Source of the DNA: Pseudovirgaria hyperparasitica | Taxonomy: Eukaryota > Ascomycota > Dothideomycetes > Acrospermales > Acrospermaceae | Assembly (NCBI RefSeq): GCF_010093815.1 | Contig: NW_022985596.1 | Span: 1-25,963 of the forward strand | Length of the DNA: 25,963 nucleotides | Direction: 5' to 3' | In this document: piece by piece, positions 1 through 10,112 of the stretch | How positions within the stretch are numbered: the first letter of the stretch is position 1 | How the letters are laid out: every line of letters starts with the position of its first letter | The notes under the pieces: generated by a model | Databases searched by the model: none | The model's input: only the letters and a program-made list of their open reading frames with translations | Told to the model about the DNA's origin: nothing | Program-made: the position numbers and the translations under genes

Positions 1-931
1 GGCCGGCATTCTCTCATCCGCTCTTTCTCTAATAGGAGCATTTCTTGTTCCCATTTCCGTATCGTATTTCCCACGGTGGATACCCCTTTTGACAAGTCTT
101 TCAGCCGCGTTCGGTGCCTTGTTTGAGGTGCGTTACTCTCGCGACTAGCGTCCAATACTGACTTTTTGGCCGCCAGAGCCTTGCTACGTACTCAATGATG
201 CCGTACCTGTCTTGGGAGTATGCCACAGCACTATGTCTCCCATCTAGTCTCGCAATACTATCAACCATAATCATATTGTAAGTCTGAGCCCTATTCTACG
301 ACTTACCACTGAGATGATATTAAGCTCTTTTGTGTTTGATGACATAGCTCCAGCGGAGACCATGTGCATCACCCACTTCTTCTTGCTGTTAGGCGAGATC
401 ACATTGATGATATTTTAGTACCGAGCACGCGGACAGGGCCAACAGAGTAGCAGAGAGGGACTAGGAGAAAGAAGGCCAACACATAAGGAATCCAAAGGAA
501 ATGATTTCATAATTCGAAGTATCATTCGTCACGGGATTTTAGCTGTCCTTATTGTCGCCATGATACCAGCCAGTGTGTGTACCAATAAGGTAAGTCTGTC
601 GCACGGCTATCAAACGTTGCTGATGTTCCAGGGGATACCGTACTCACTATCTCTCACCATCTTGCTGGCTTTGTATAAAACGAACACCTTGTTTATGACG
701 TTACCTCCAGCAATTCAGATGATCGTTGCGTTAATTAATGCCACACGGAACAAGACGCACGGTGGTCGAAAGGCCAACCAAGAGCATTCGAATCTCGGTT
801 CTGAGGAAAAATCTCTGGATTCTTTCGACGGAATAAACGACCGTCGGATGAGCGGAATGAGCTTCATGTGCAGAGGCACATTTCTCACTTCGTCCATCCC
901 TCCTCCAACTCAATGCACAAGTCATGACTAA
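1..931 (+). pseudogene. 3' part of a multi-spanning membrane protein gene, with an internal stop
   Basis: The 5' end lies outside the window. A spliced model joins 2-127, 177-277, 325-589 and 632-931. The introns are 128-176 (branch-like TACTGAC, ends CAG), 278-324 (donor GTAAGT, weaker AAG acceptor) and 590-631 (GTAAGT...CCAG). The exons keep one frame and encode several hydrophobic stretches of about 20 residues, for example around 2-70, 225-277, 375-415 and 540-690. A hydrophilic tail rich in Ser, Glu and Lys ends at the stop at 929-931. One in-frame TAG (416-418) breaks the frame; it could be a RIP-type CAG to TAG change or mark an intron I placed wrongly. I do not recognise the family. 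It is at least a partial copy and probably non-functional. Confidence 0.45.
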
Positions 932-1004
932 TACCTTACTCTCTCCGAAGTCATCTTTAGGCGCCTGCCGTGGAGGGTAATCCAGTAGCAATGCTGCCAC
1001 TACA

Positions 1005-1200
1005 CAGAGACACGATCCTATTTTCTTATATCTCTTTTCTAAACCTCTAATATATAATGGAGATTAGTATCAGATTATAGCTATAGACGCTTTCTATCTT
1101 TCCAACTTATTATTTTTTAGAAGAATTAATGAATAGAGCTATAAGCAGAGACTTAGAGAAGGTAGTATATAATATACCTAGCTAGACCCGTGATAGATTA
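1005..1200. repeat. AT-rich stretch, probable RIP-degraded repeat relic
   Basis: This stretch between two broken genes is very rich in A and T, with many TA dinucleotides and no usable reading frame. Its composition matches the interior of the RIP-mutated transposon at 7.2-8.6 kb. No ends, TIRs or LTRs are visible, so the repeat type is unknown. Confidence 0.4.
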
Positions 1201-1394
1201 TGCACTATAAATTTCGAGACCTTTTTACGGACTGTTTTCGAGGCTATACATCACTATTATTAGGCTTATGCCTCCTCTACCATTGTCGTTCTCGAATCTG
1301 GGTCCTACATGGCAAGGAGCTAGCTGCGCCTCGAAGGATAATTTCGTTACAGACCGGAAAGCACCTGTCGGTTGGCCCTGCATGATTCAGACAG

Positions 1395-2168
1395 ATTAAG
1401 TACGAGCAGTGCGACCCAGGTGGAATCTGTCGCCGTTGCGTGAATCGATCACAAAATCCAGGTGATGATTGGAAACTAGGCTGCTGTCGCGATACACTTC
1501 CTGATCTTATGATTTTTCTCCTACCAAGTATGTTCCGAACATGAGTATTGAACAGTGCTAACAGATTATAGCCTGGATTTCCGACCTCCACAGCAAAAAG
1601 ACGTTAATCGAACTGTGCGAAGCGAATGTCCATGATTGGGGAAAGTCTATGATCAAGATCCAATTGACGCCAGGATGGGGCTTGCCCTGGCTTGAAGTTG
1701 ACGTCTATGAATTCAAGCCGAGTAATCCTGAATTGTTACGGCAATTCCAACACCTCAAGGATGCAAAAACGGGCCAAAACATGCGTGTAGGAAAGGCTTC
1801 GCCTCCACTTGGGCTACAGAACATTGATTATATCGAGGATGAGACCAAATATGACACTCACGTCAAACAGATCGCTGCTCATTTCATGCCCATCTTTGTC
1901 GGACGTTACTATGCGGGTGAAAAGGAAGAAATTACTGACGGAAGTTTACTACCTCATCATCACCACCTATATTGTTGCACACACTTTGACCATACCTGAA
2001 GAACACAAAATTGTCCTCTCAAAGCTATCAAACTATAGACCAGATCGCTACGGCGACAAGACTTCGCCGCGTCTGGTGAACCGACAAATCAAATGTCAGA
2101 ATAGAGACCTATATACAAGGCAACGAAGAAGTTGGCCGAGCAATCCTCGACCACAGTGTATTATGTAA
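1395..2168 (+). pseudogene. Degraded gene for a Cys-rich, zinc-cluster-like fungal protein
   Basis: From about 1395 the sequence encodes a Cys-rich segment (Cys-x5-Cys-x2-Cys, then a Cys-Cys pair followed by Arg-Asp-Thr-Leu). A 44-bp intron at about 1528-1571 (GTATGT donor, GCTAAC branch point, TAG acceptor) joins in frame to a second exon running to about 1940. At about 1930-1945 the plausible protein moves to another frame, where it continues (tyrosine- and isoleucine-rich, then ProGluGluHis) to the stop at 2166-2168. The shift implies a one-base indel. A TGA at 1383-1385 lies just upstream in the frame of the Cys-rich part, and I found no start codon that works. The Cys-rich segment suggests a zinc-binding regulator of the C6 type, but the spacing is not the canonical Zn2Cys6 pattern, so the call is tentative. 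Confidence 0.4.
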
Positions 2169-2376
2169 GCAAGCTGATAACTGTATATCGGCGGATAAGA
2201 CTTCAGGGTTGAATTGAGGCCTTGAAGCCTGAAATCATGTCTATATGATGCGAGAAAAGCAAGACGAAATTCACATTAGAAGAACCTCAAAAGCCCTAAT
2301 TATGGACCTTGACTCTAGAACGATCAAACCGCCCGAATTGATCCGGAAATTTTGAGAATTGCATGGAGTAGAGCCA
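2169..2376. other. Short intergenic stretch between convergent genes
   Basis: This interval separates the end of the degraded plus-strand gene from the stop codon of the large minus-strand gene. I see no RNA gene or repeat in it. Confidence 0.4.
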
Positions 2377-5300
2377 CTAACCATTGTGCTTCTCATTGGG
2401 TTGTTCTTCTATTATTTCTTCCATCTCAAGAACCAATTCATCAGCGACGTCTGCCGCACCCCATTGTCGGAACCAGCCTTCTAGAACATTTTTGAATTCA
2501 AGAACCCAGGCATGCTGTGGTCCCCATTGATCAATGATCAATGATATTGCAGTGCGCAAGTTCTGCTCTGCTTCCAACTTGTTTCCCCGGTAGAAGTGGC
2601 TATAAGCAATAATTTTCAGGGATTCAATTCTTTCAACAGTCCTTTTGGCGTACACTTCATAGCTGTTAAGCAATGAAGAGACGTCTCTTGCTAGAATCTC
2701 TGCCTCGTCATGTCGACTTTGTCGGTTCAGATTATGCGCTAGATTGAGCATCACTCGTGGAGTGCAAAGTCCAGGTACGGCACTACTTCCGTGCAGTTCG
2801 TTGAATAGGCCACGAAGATGTCGTTCTTCTCCCAGATGATCCGTAAATCCATACACTCGCTTTATATAATCGAGACGAACAGATATAGAGAAGCGGTTGA
2901 GTATGCCGAGCTTATCATTCAGCACATCGCAGGAACATTTCCACATTACCGCCATAGCCTGGACAAGAGATTCTGAGTCGAGCTCAGCAAGAAGCCGACA
3001 TATTTGGCCCCAATGTGCTCCATGCGGGATGACCTTGGAAGCCATATCCTTGATGTAACGGCGCAAAGAAAGAGAAACCTCAAGGTTCGCTGTTTGTATC
3101 AGGTGGATAAGAACTTCAAGAAAGCAGGCCAAAGTTCGTGAATGCTCGTCCCTCAAGATTTCTTCAACTAGTGAAGATGCTTTGGATAGAGCCCGACCAA
3201 AATCAGTATAGCTCTTTTTCTTCGCAAAAATTGTGGCGGAATAGCAGAGGGAGTCGAAGTCGTTGCACCGATCATACCGTATTTCGGCGCCGCACGAATT
3301 GACGAGAGCCCCGTCTCCGTTGAAGGACATTTTCCTACAGGAATCTTGGAAATATACTCTGATTGTGCGGAGCAATTCCTCAGCGACCATGAGAGATTGC
3401 GGTGGAGATGGTGTATGTAACCCTCTAACGCAAGGTGGAAGGACATTTTTGATATTGTTCCAATCTGTAGCAAGAACGGAATGAGTCCCATTCAACAAGA
3501 GCATGGGTGATCTTGCTGTGGTACTATCCCGGCTGTCCGCGGAGGGCTCCGTTGGCGCGCCGCCAGTGTGGTCCGACTTCGGAGGGTCTTGCCTTCTTGC
3601 AGGCCATGTTATATGGTGAATATGATTTGTCACCCAAGATTCTTGCTCCATCGAATGACCATCATACAAGGGCACAGTAGAGCCAAGTGCAATACTTGGA
3701 AGCTCCGACGACGCAGTGGGATGACAGCATTTTTCATTCTGTGGGAATACATTCACGGCAGGGTTGGTATCGTAGGCATGTGCGCTGAAGGGACTAAGAG
3801 CGAGAGCCCGTGCGTCAGGGAGGTTGTGGCCATTATACGTAGCTTGAGGATCACCTACTGCTCTTCGTTTATGCTGAGCGCATCGAACACATCAATACTT
3901 ACTTTCACTTGAATCTCGCCGGATCACAGAAATCGAACCAGGTTCTGCCTCTGGATAGCTGGTCTGCGTTGCAGATTCCGGGTTAGACTGGAGGCGCATG
4001 TTGTGTTGCTCCTTCTGCCTTGACCAGGGCCTATCGTCAGCCTGCAGTTGACACACCGCCGTGTCTTTGCCAGGTTCACCTTCCATACATATCATGGTAT
4101 CATGGATGCTTGAAGAGTTCAATTCAGACATAGCTGATGGGTCTCTGCCAATATGAACCGGTGAAACTGTATCGGAGTTTCCCTTCGTGTTAGGAACGGT
4201 GATTCGAGGCGACGCTGTCGCAGTGTTGGCGCGGCCATCACTTGTTCTCAGCTTTATCACACCGGCGCCCATATCGCTTCTGGTACCGGGATTTGGGTCG
4301 TGCGCAGATGCACCCTTGTGAGACGTCGTAGGTGATTGCGGAACAGATGAGCTTGAAGGGCTAAAGGAGCCCGTTCGACTTCTGCATTCGCTACTGATTT
4401 CAGAAGTGACTTTTCCCCCGTTCTCAGCCCGGAAAGTCGACGAGCTATCCTCGCCACCTTCTCTACCCACTCGGGCTGTCTGCCCTTCGTGGTGTTCAAT
4501 CACAGAGGGAGAAATCGACAGAGTATATCTCTGCCTTTGCCTGTCCGGCATCACCGTAGAGGGGCGTGGGCTCAACGTTTCATCATCCATAGAAGTGTGG
4601 TCGACCGAAATGCATGAGTCTGAGCCAACACTGGTGGCCTGGCCTGAATCTTGTAAAGACGGAATACAAATGTCGCGAGTCGGCGTCGTGAGGGCTGGTG
4701 GTGACCAGAAGCTGCCATTTGCAATTGTTTTCTGTCGCTTTGCTCCTCGTGAACATGCCTCAATAATCCAGGGCGGTTTTCTATGTTTCTTGGCCAAGCT
4801 GACATCTGGTGATCGACCTGCTGGAGAAAGCATTGCCGGAGCTGCACGTGTCGTTGCCGCGTCGTCTGCAGCTGACCTATTGGGCAGCCTCGTTGCAGTA
4901 CAAGATTGCATAACATGATCGGCCATTCCTTGCCCAGCAGCGTCAGAGCCGATCTCAAGATCGGAAGCAGTAAATTGCTCACCCGAACTCGAGGGACTCG
5001 CTGTGCTCAAAGAATGGTCACCAGTGTCAGATTTCCCATAGATTATGAAGGAGCTTCGACCATTGCCTTGTTCTATGGGTGTGAGTTGAGGTCTCGGACG
5101 CTCTCCTGCTGAATTTTGGCGATAGGCACCTTCGCCTTGGTCCTGGTACCTACTTGTCCCTATCGTTTGATCACCCCGAGAATCTTCATTCTCGAGAAGG
5201 CAAGCATTCAAGTCGATGCTGGCGGTATCGTCCATGGGTCTGTCCAGTTGGCTTGGTCTTGATGAAACTTCAGGGGCTGACACTTCAGGGGCTGACACTT

Positions 5301-6930
5301 CAGTGGTATTGTAGTAAGTTTGATGGCACTGTTTTGCAAGCTCGCGATCCGCCGGCGATACACCCATCAATTCGCTTCCAAAGCTGGGCATCAATGACGC
5401 TTCAAGGCCATGAGCGATGCTGCAAGGACTCTGGGCCACCGGATCTTCTGTTGAGATCGCGGAAGCGGCATCTTCAAGTTCTATTAGGGGCGTATGATCT
5501 TGAACATCATGAGCCTGTCTATTCTCTGAGCTATTAAGGATAACATCCACGTCTTGATCAAGTCCCAGCTCGTAGTAATCCGAGTAGTGGCTGCCGAGGC
5601 CAGGTATCATAGGGAAGAACTTTTTGAGAGTTGCTACAGCAACTTTGTCGAGATCTTTCCATTCTTGATGATACTTGCGAACGTATTCTTGAAAAAGAAA
5701 CGAAGTTACACCGGTCAGTTTGCGAATACTGCGATTGATCAGTACCATCTATGCAAAATAGAGCGGACATAGCCTTACTATGAGTCAATTTTGAGGTCAC
5801 CAAGTACTATCCACATGCCTGGTGGCATGGACAATAATTTCACACCAGATTGATACATCTGTAGCATTTGGGCACGATCTTCCTTCGGTGCTTCAATCCT
5901 TGAGGCGATAGCTTGAATAGCGTCCGTGATTGGAGAAAATGCCCGTCGATTCTCCACAGTTGCAACGCAAAGGAATGCGAGTGCCACCTGGAAGAAGCGA
6001 CGTCCTGTGTTAAATCGCTGTTCAAGTTGCTTGTACTGTTGCCATATTTGCTTCAGAGAATTTATTGGTAAGCTCGGCGGGGCCAATTGGTGAATTTGCT
6101 GTGGGGGAATCGCATTTATGAGCTTAGCCAGATTATGCTTTGCGGTATCTGATAGCATTAGCTTTGGCATGGTCTTCGCATGATCATCTGCTAGCAGCTG
6201 GAGTTTGTCGCTGACATCACTACAGAACTTTTTTGGACGTCCCGGCTTCGTGGAGGAAGCGAAGCGAGGTTGGCGTGCTGTGCTAGCATTACGAACTTCT
6301 CTAGCATCGCAATGATCAAACTCGACATCATCCTGAAGCTCGGCATTCCGATCAGACCGCTTTTTATGGCGTAGCTCGCTATGGGATCTTCTGCTGCGAG
6401 TAGCAGCATCGTGAACTGGACTTGTCTCATTGGGTGAGTTACGAGTAGCCCGCTGTTGATGATAATTGTGGCCGATCAATGATTCGCTGGTGATGGTGCC
6501 ACCCTGGTCCTGTCCGCCGGGTGGGATCTGCTCCACCTCCTCTCCCTGATTATCCAAGCCGTCATTAGGTTTAATCCGACTATTACTTGAAATCTGGCAA
6601 CGAGACTCGGCGACGCTATTACTCGCTGAGTCGGCACGCTGAACATCAGTGCTGTCAGCCTGAGAAGATTGACAAGTCTCTGTGTTGAGCTCTGAGGCTA
6701 GAATTTGCAATGCTTGAAGTACGTCCACTGTGGTTGAAGATTGCTCGAGTCGATCAGCGGTACGATAGAATGGCTTTTGCAAGGGCTGTCAAAAGCGTTA
6801 GTGTTGCGTAAACTCGGAGTAAAGCAACGGCTACCGAAGCGACCAGATCCAGGCATTTCGCAACGCAGCAGAATGCTGATCGCACAGATGAGGGTTCGAA
6901 ATCGAGATGTGCTTCCGCGGCAGAAACCAT
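2377..6930 (-). CDS. Large four-exon protein (1,465 aa): AT-hook-like motif, disordered middle, Clr5-type helical C-terminus
   Basis: The spliced model is 6930-6835, 6785-5808, 5748-3903 and 3854-2377. Introns are 49 bp (GTAGCC...CACTAAC...CAG), 59 bp (GTACTT...TAG) and 48 bp (GTAAGT...TAG); phases agree and the total is 4,398 nt with no stop. An in-frame TAG precedes the ATG, which supports this start. Residues about 20-130 are partly helical. An AT-hook-like GRPKK lies at 214-218, followed by a helical domain (about 220-430) interrupted by the second intron. Residues about 430-1130 are Ser/Pro/Thr-rich and probably disordered, with a likely bipartite nuclear signal (KKHRK at 678, then KRQK near 695). 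Residues about 1130-1461 resemble the alpha-helical, TPR-like C-terminal region of fungal Clr5-domain proteins, but I see no N-terminal Clr5 domain. Nuclear location and DNA binding are inference. A RIP-mutated transposon begins about 280 bp upstream, so its promoter may be disturbed. The second intron's donor is the least certain junction. Confidence 0.7.
5265..5302 (-). repeat. 15-bp tandem repeat inside the large gene
   Basis: A 15-bp unit (cttcaggggctgaca on the plus strand) occurs twice with a partial third copy. On the coding strand it gives repeated Ser-Ala-Pro-Glu-Val in the disordered middle of the protein. The unit is a multiple of three, so changes in copy number keep the frame. 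Confidence 0.75.
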
Positions 6931-7165
6931 TGCTCCGGCCTACACATGGCCGAAAGTAGATGATGGGAAAGTGCTTTTGATCAGTGCCCGGAGTAGAAGC
7001 ACTCTTTATTAGAAAAAAGTCGTCTGCATCCGAGAATTTACCGAGAGCTATGGCCAGTGTCCAGCGCTTATCATGTGAGCTTTGACCTCTAACACTTGAC
7101 GCCCCGCGACGCCGCAAGCACGCGATGAGCAGATCACCTATTAGGCGCAAAGCTGAACAGCGATC
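6931..7165. promoter_or_regulatory. 5' flank of the large minus-strand gene, between its start codon and a transposon
   Basis: About 235 bp separate the ATG of the large gene from the TIR of the Tc1/mariner relic. It should hold the 5' UTR and core promoter of that gene. No clear TATA box or operator is visible, and long antisense frames here look like chance. Confidence 0.3.
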
Positions 7166-8651
7166 CAACAGGGGGTACCAAAACTCACCGATCACCGATG
7201 TGTCTCCGCGCACAGGCCGCATCACCAGAATGTACTCAAAAAACGTCAATTTATTAATAGATTAGCAGCCATGGCTACGAATGCGCCCTCCACTATATTT
7301 TACTAGGTACTAACATCGTCTTAGTAAGTCAGAGATCCGGGTACGAATTTCCTCGAGTGTAATACCGTTCCAGACATCTAAAATATGCTACTTTAGCTCC
7401 TCATCATTCTGCCATGTCCTTTTCCTTAACCTCTGCTTTAATATAGCCTAATAGACTTCTATAGGATTTAGATTAGGACTCTACGCGTAGTGGTAATCGA
7501 CTTATATTCTCTCTTTAAGCCTAGCCTCCATAGCTAGGTTAGTTTTCCCTATCTTACTACCTTTTCTAGGCTTCCCATACGAAGGATCTCTATCTTTAAC
7601 TAGCTAAAAGGTATAAGAGTACTAGGCCTTAAGGGCCTTTACCTACTTTATATAAATAGGTAGTATCTTCGAAATATAGTACTCTATTATTATTCTATTA
7701 CCCTTTGGCTTATAGATAACCTTATGCTCGTGTTAATTCTACTAGGATAGGACTCTAGCCTTATATTAAACCTAAGTCTCATTCTTACGGCGTCGTGGTT
7801 TACCTGATTTTCAAGGCCTCCTTACTTTAACTTACTTATTATTATAGAAGATGAGGTCTTCTTTATGGAACCAGGAGACGTGGCTTATAACGTAGTATTT
7901 CTAGCCTTGTCTATTAGGCTTATACTAAAGATCTTAAGGCTCCTTAGCTATCCCTTGCTCACGTAATATCCACCTAGTTTAGTACTCTATAGGGTCTATA
8001 TAAGCCTCATCTATATAGACCCTATATTTAAATGGCTTAAGACCCTAATCCTAACGCTTTTCACCCCATATACGTCTCTCTTTAAGGTTATATTTTAAAA
8101 TAGGCTTTATCCATCTCTATTTATAGCGCCTTACTACGATTAAATAACGTAGGAGGGAACGCCGAAGTGTATTATTCAAGACTTAAATATTATATTTCTC
8201 CTTCTACACGTTGTAACTCTGGTTTTGATAGGGATTCCGCAATAGGGATAAGAGGAGATTAATTATAGTCTTATTAATCTTTTAGGGTCTTCCTAATCTC
8301 TTTAACTATTTCCTAAGCCGGCAAGTAGATGGTGAACCGTGTAATTTGCGTTGAGAGAGCTAATTATAGGCTATTAAATATGGGTACTCATATACACGTG
8401 AGAAGGCTCTAAGGGTGTTTTTTAAGGGTATACGCTCATCCCAGAGGGTGTAAAAGCGTGCCTTTTAAGGAGTATTAGCCTTACAACGATGAGGCTGTCT
8501 TTCCTCCATAGTACTTAGCTATAGATAAGGTTAAGAAATGGTATTATAGTTGAAAATAGGGGGAATATTGAGTATATTTTAATAGATAGCCTATATAGCA
8601 CTAGCGCGCGGAGACACATCGGTGATCGGTGAGTTTTGGTACCCCCTGTTG
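7166..8651 (-). mobile_element. Tc1/mariner-superfamily transposon, RIP-inactivated
   Basis: The element is bounded by perfect 46-bp inverted repeats (7166-7211 and 8606-8651) that contain GGGGGTACCAAAACTCACCG. A TA target duplication cannot be read unambiguously: CA precedes the G run on the left and TG follows the C run on the right. The interior is strongly AT-rich and holds a transposase relic on the minus strand. The TIRs themselves are GC-balanced and identical. A second, shorter relative with a similar TIR starts at 16971. The element separates the large gene from the BCS1-like fragment. Confidence 0.88.
7310..8509 (-). pseudogene. Tc1/mariner transposase relic with RIP-type stops
   Basis: On the minus strand one continuous 400-codon frame runs from an ATG at 8509 to a stop at 7310-7312 with no net indel. 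It is broken by many TAG and TAA codons, several where Trp or Gln is expected. The N-terminus reads like a Tc1 helix-turn-helix region (Asn-Thr-Pro, then Phe-Tyr-Thr-Leu-Trp). Near the C-terminus is Ser-Pro-Asn-Leu-Asn-Pro-Ile-Glu, the conserved DDE block that normally reads SPDLNPIE, followed by a Lys/Arg-rich helix. G-to-A changes on the coding strand are what RIP produces. The gene cannot be translated to a transposase. Confidence 0.85.
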
Positions 8652-9160
8652 ATTGGTTCGCATGCGTTGCGGGTAAATTCTTCTTTTCAATTCAAATTTG
8701 AACCTGAAGTTCCCTTATAACGGAACAGCAACTGGTGAAGCAAGTATGAACATTTGAACATATTCAATCCCTGACTGTCCGCGGGAGCCTGGTGTATTAG
8801 GGGTTTGTGGCTTTTTTTGCCAAGGGTTGTCAGGTTCCATGCGCTGCTTGTGCCACATTGGTGCAGATGTTGTACCGCGCATGAGATCGACAGGCGAAGC
8901 CAAGCTTATTGATGTTGCAACATCTTCATGCTAGCACTCCTCATGCCACTTCAAAGGTGCCAATCACTTGCCTCTGGTTCCACCCTGGAGATCCAATACG
9001 GTCAGCATGATACATGAGCCAAATGTATCATAATTGGTTTTGCCAATGTCTGCGTCGACAGAATCTAAACTCTGCTCATGCTTAACCTTGCGGATCGGGC
9101 GGCTGTGAATGTCCCATTGACCGCGAGGATGTTCTGGCTCAGCTATAGCACCAAGCGCAC
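8652..9160 (-). other. Region with two short unidentified minus-strand frames
   Basis: This stretch lies between the Tc1/mariner relic and the 343-bp duplicated segment. A minus-strand frame beginning at 9263 in the duplicated segment continues to a stop at 8964 (99 codons), and a second short one spans 8715-8903. Neither resembles a family I know, and neither has a visible signal peptide or domain. The first shares its opening 34 or so codons with the copy at 23039, after which the two diverge. Confidence 0.3.
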
Positions 9161-9503
9161 TATCAGGTATCAAATGACAGAACTCAGCCTTAGTCGCTCC
9201 GCCCGGGCAATCTCCCATCACCAATAGTACGCGTTCTGCGAGCGGATGTTCTTGAACGAGCATCGTCCTTGCGCTAGTGTTGTGGTATCTTAAGTCTATG
9301 GTCCAGCGATTCGCGCTGGTTTTAGGTTTGACAGTACTACGACTTGATCCTTATTGCATGCAATAATAGAGGCTTCAATTGGATTCTGCCTTTCCTAGCT
9401 TAGCCATATATCTCTCCACGCCTTCTACTGCATCTTGTGGTGAGCGCATGTACTCTTGGAATAGAGACAACACCTCTGCTAGAGAGAAACGATTCTGCGG
9501 GAG
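9161..9503 (-). repeat. 343-bp segment, inverted copy of 22799-23141
   Basis: Read on the minus strand, this segment matches 22799-23141 on the plus strand with two mismatches that I found, and the match stops sharply at both ends. It holds the last 42 codons of a BCS1-like AAA gene, its 3' flank with a 16-bp palindrome (9351-9366), a short hairpin (CCAGCG...CGCTGG), and the start of an unidentified frame at 9263. Confidence 0.92.
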
Positions 9504-9692
9504 TTTCTCGGCGAAAGCCGTAGCTAAGGTATCGATCTTGTATGAGTAATCTTCCATTGTTCCTGCCGAGTCGCAGTCGTTGTCGTCATACACCCGCTTG
9601 TAGAAGTTGTAGAAGAGCTCATAGTTCATTTCTGAGGTCGTGCGACCAAGCTCGATCCGGATAGTTGCATAAGAAAGCTTGGCACGATACAC
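9375..9692 (-). pseudogene. C-terminal fragment of a BCS1-like AAA ATPase
   Basis: About 105 codons end at a stop at 9375-9377. The C-terminal part, with Phe-Ala-Glu-Lys-Leu-Pro then Phe-Ser-Leu-Ala-Glu-Val and later Asp-Ala-Val-Glu-Gly-Val, matches the lid region of fungal BCS1-type AAA proteins, which are mitochondrial inner-membrane chaperones in the founding case. Upstream, a Leu-Phe-Tyr-Asn-Phe-Tyr motif fits the stretch after the arginine finger of the same family. The Walker A and B motifs are missing: the frame runs into the foldback palindrome at 9661-10112, and no ATG opens the remaining frame. It is a truncated copy. The last 42 codons are duplicated at 22799. Confidence 0.7.
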
Positions 9693-10112
9693 GCATGTCT
9701 CGCGCGCACACGAACCATAGTATTAACGATATTTTTATCTACTACCGCTATACTATACCCCTATAACTATAATTACTACTATATATTAGATAAATATAAC
9801 CTTAGAAATATATATATATACTCTTTTTATTACTTTAGAGTACTTTAAAATATAAGAGTATATAATTAGTTAGAGATTCTTAGAATCTACTCTCTTTACT
9901 CTTTTTCTATAGTTTTAGAGATATTATAGCTAATATAAAGAAATAAAAAGAGTATAGATATACTCTTAAGACTATATTTAACTAATTTATAGTAGTAAAT
10001 ATAGTTATAGAGGTATAGTACGGTGGTAGTAGGTAAAAATATCGTTAATACTATGGTTCGTGTGCGCGCGAGACATGCGTGTATCAACTGCCAAGCTTTC
10101 TCATGTAACTAT
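9661..10112. mobile_element. Foldback element: about 450-bp imperfect palindrome with AT-rich core
   Basis: Arms at 9687-9763 and 10010-10084 are inverted copies with only a few mismatches and start with ATACACGCATGTCTCGCG. The match continues inward, more weakly, through the AT-rich core to a centre near 9886, so nearly the whole element can fold on itself. Outside the arms, after a 2-4 bp gap, a further 24-bp inverted match (9661-9684 and 10089-10112, two mismatches) contains CCAAGCTTTC and overlaps the BCS1-like frame on the left. No transposase is present. It looks like a foldback MITE with a RIP-mutated core. Confidence 0.8.

Noticed and set aside
4406-4918. 170-codon plus-strand frame inside the large minus-strand gene
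   Set aside because: It is antisense to exon 3, has no motif, and the minus strand gives a longer coherent frame with supporting introns.
6698-7249. 183-codon minus-strand frame crossing the Tc1/mariner TIR
   Set aside because: It runs through the TIR, the intron and exon 1 of the large gene in a different frame; the shorter ATG at 6930 with a 49-bp intron explains the coding signal better.
9896-10087. 63-codon frame in the foldback core
   Set aside because: Tyr/Leu/Ile-rich translation of AT-rich palindromic DNA, with no gene-like features.
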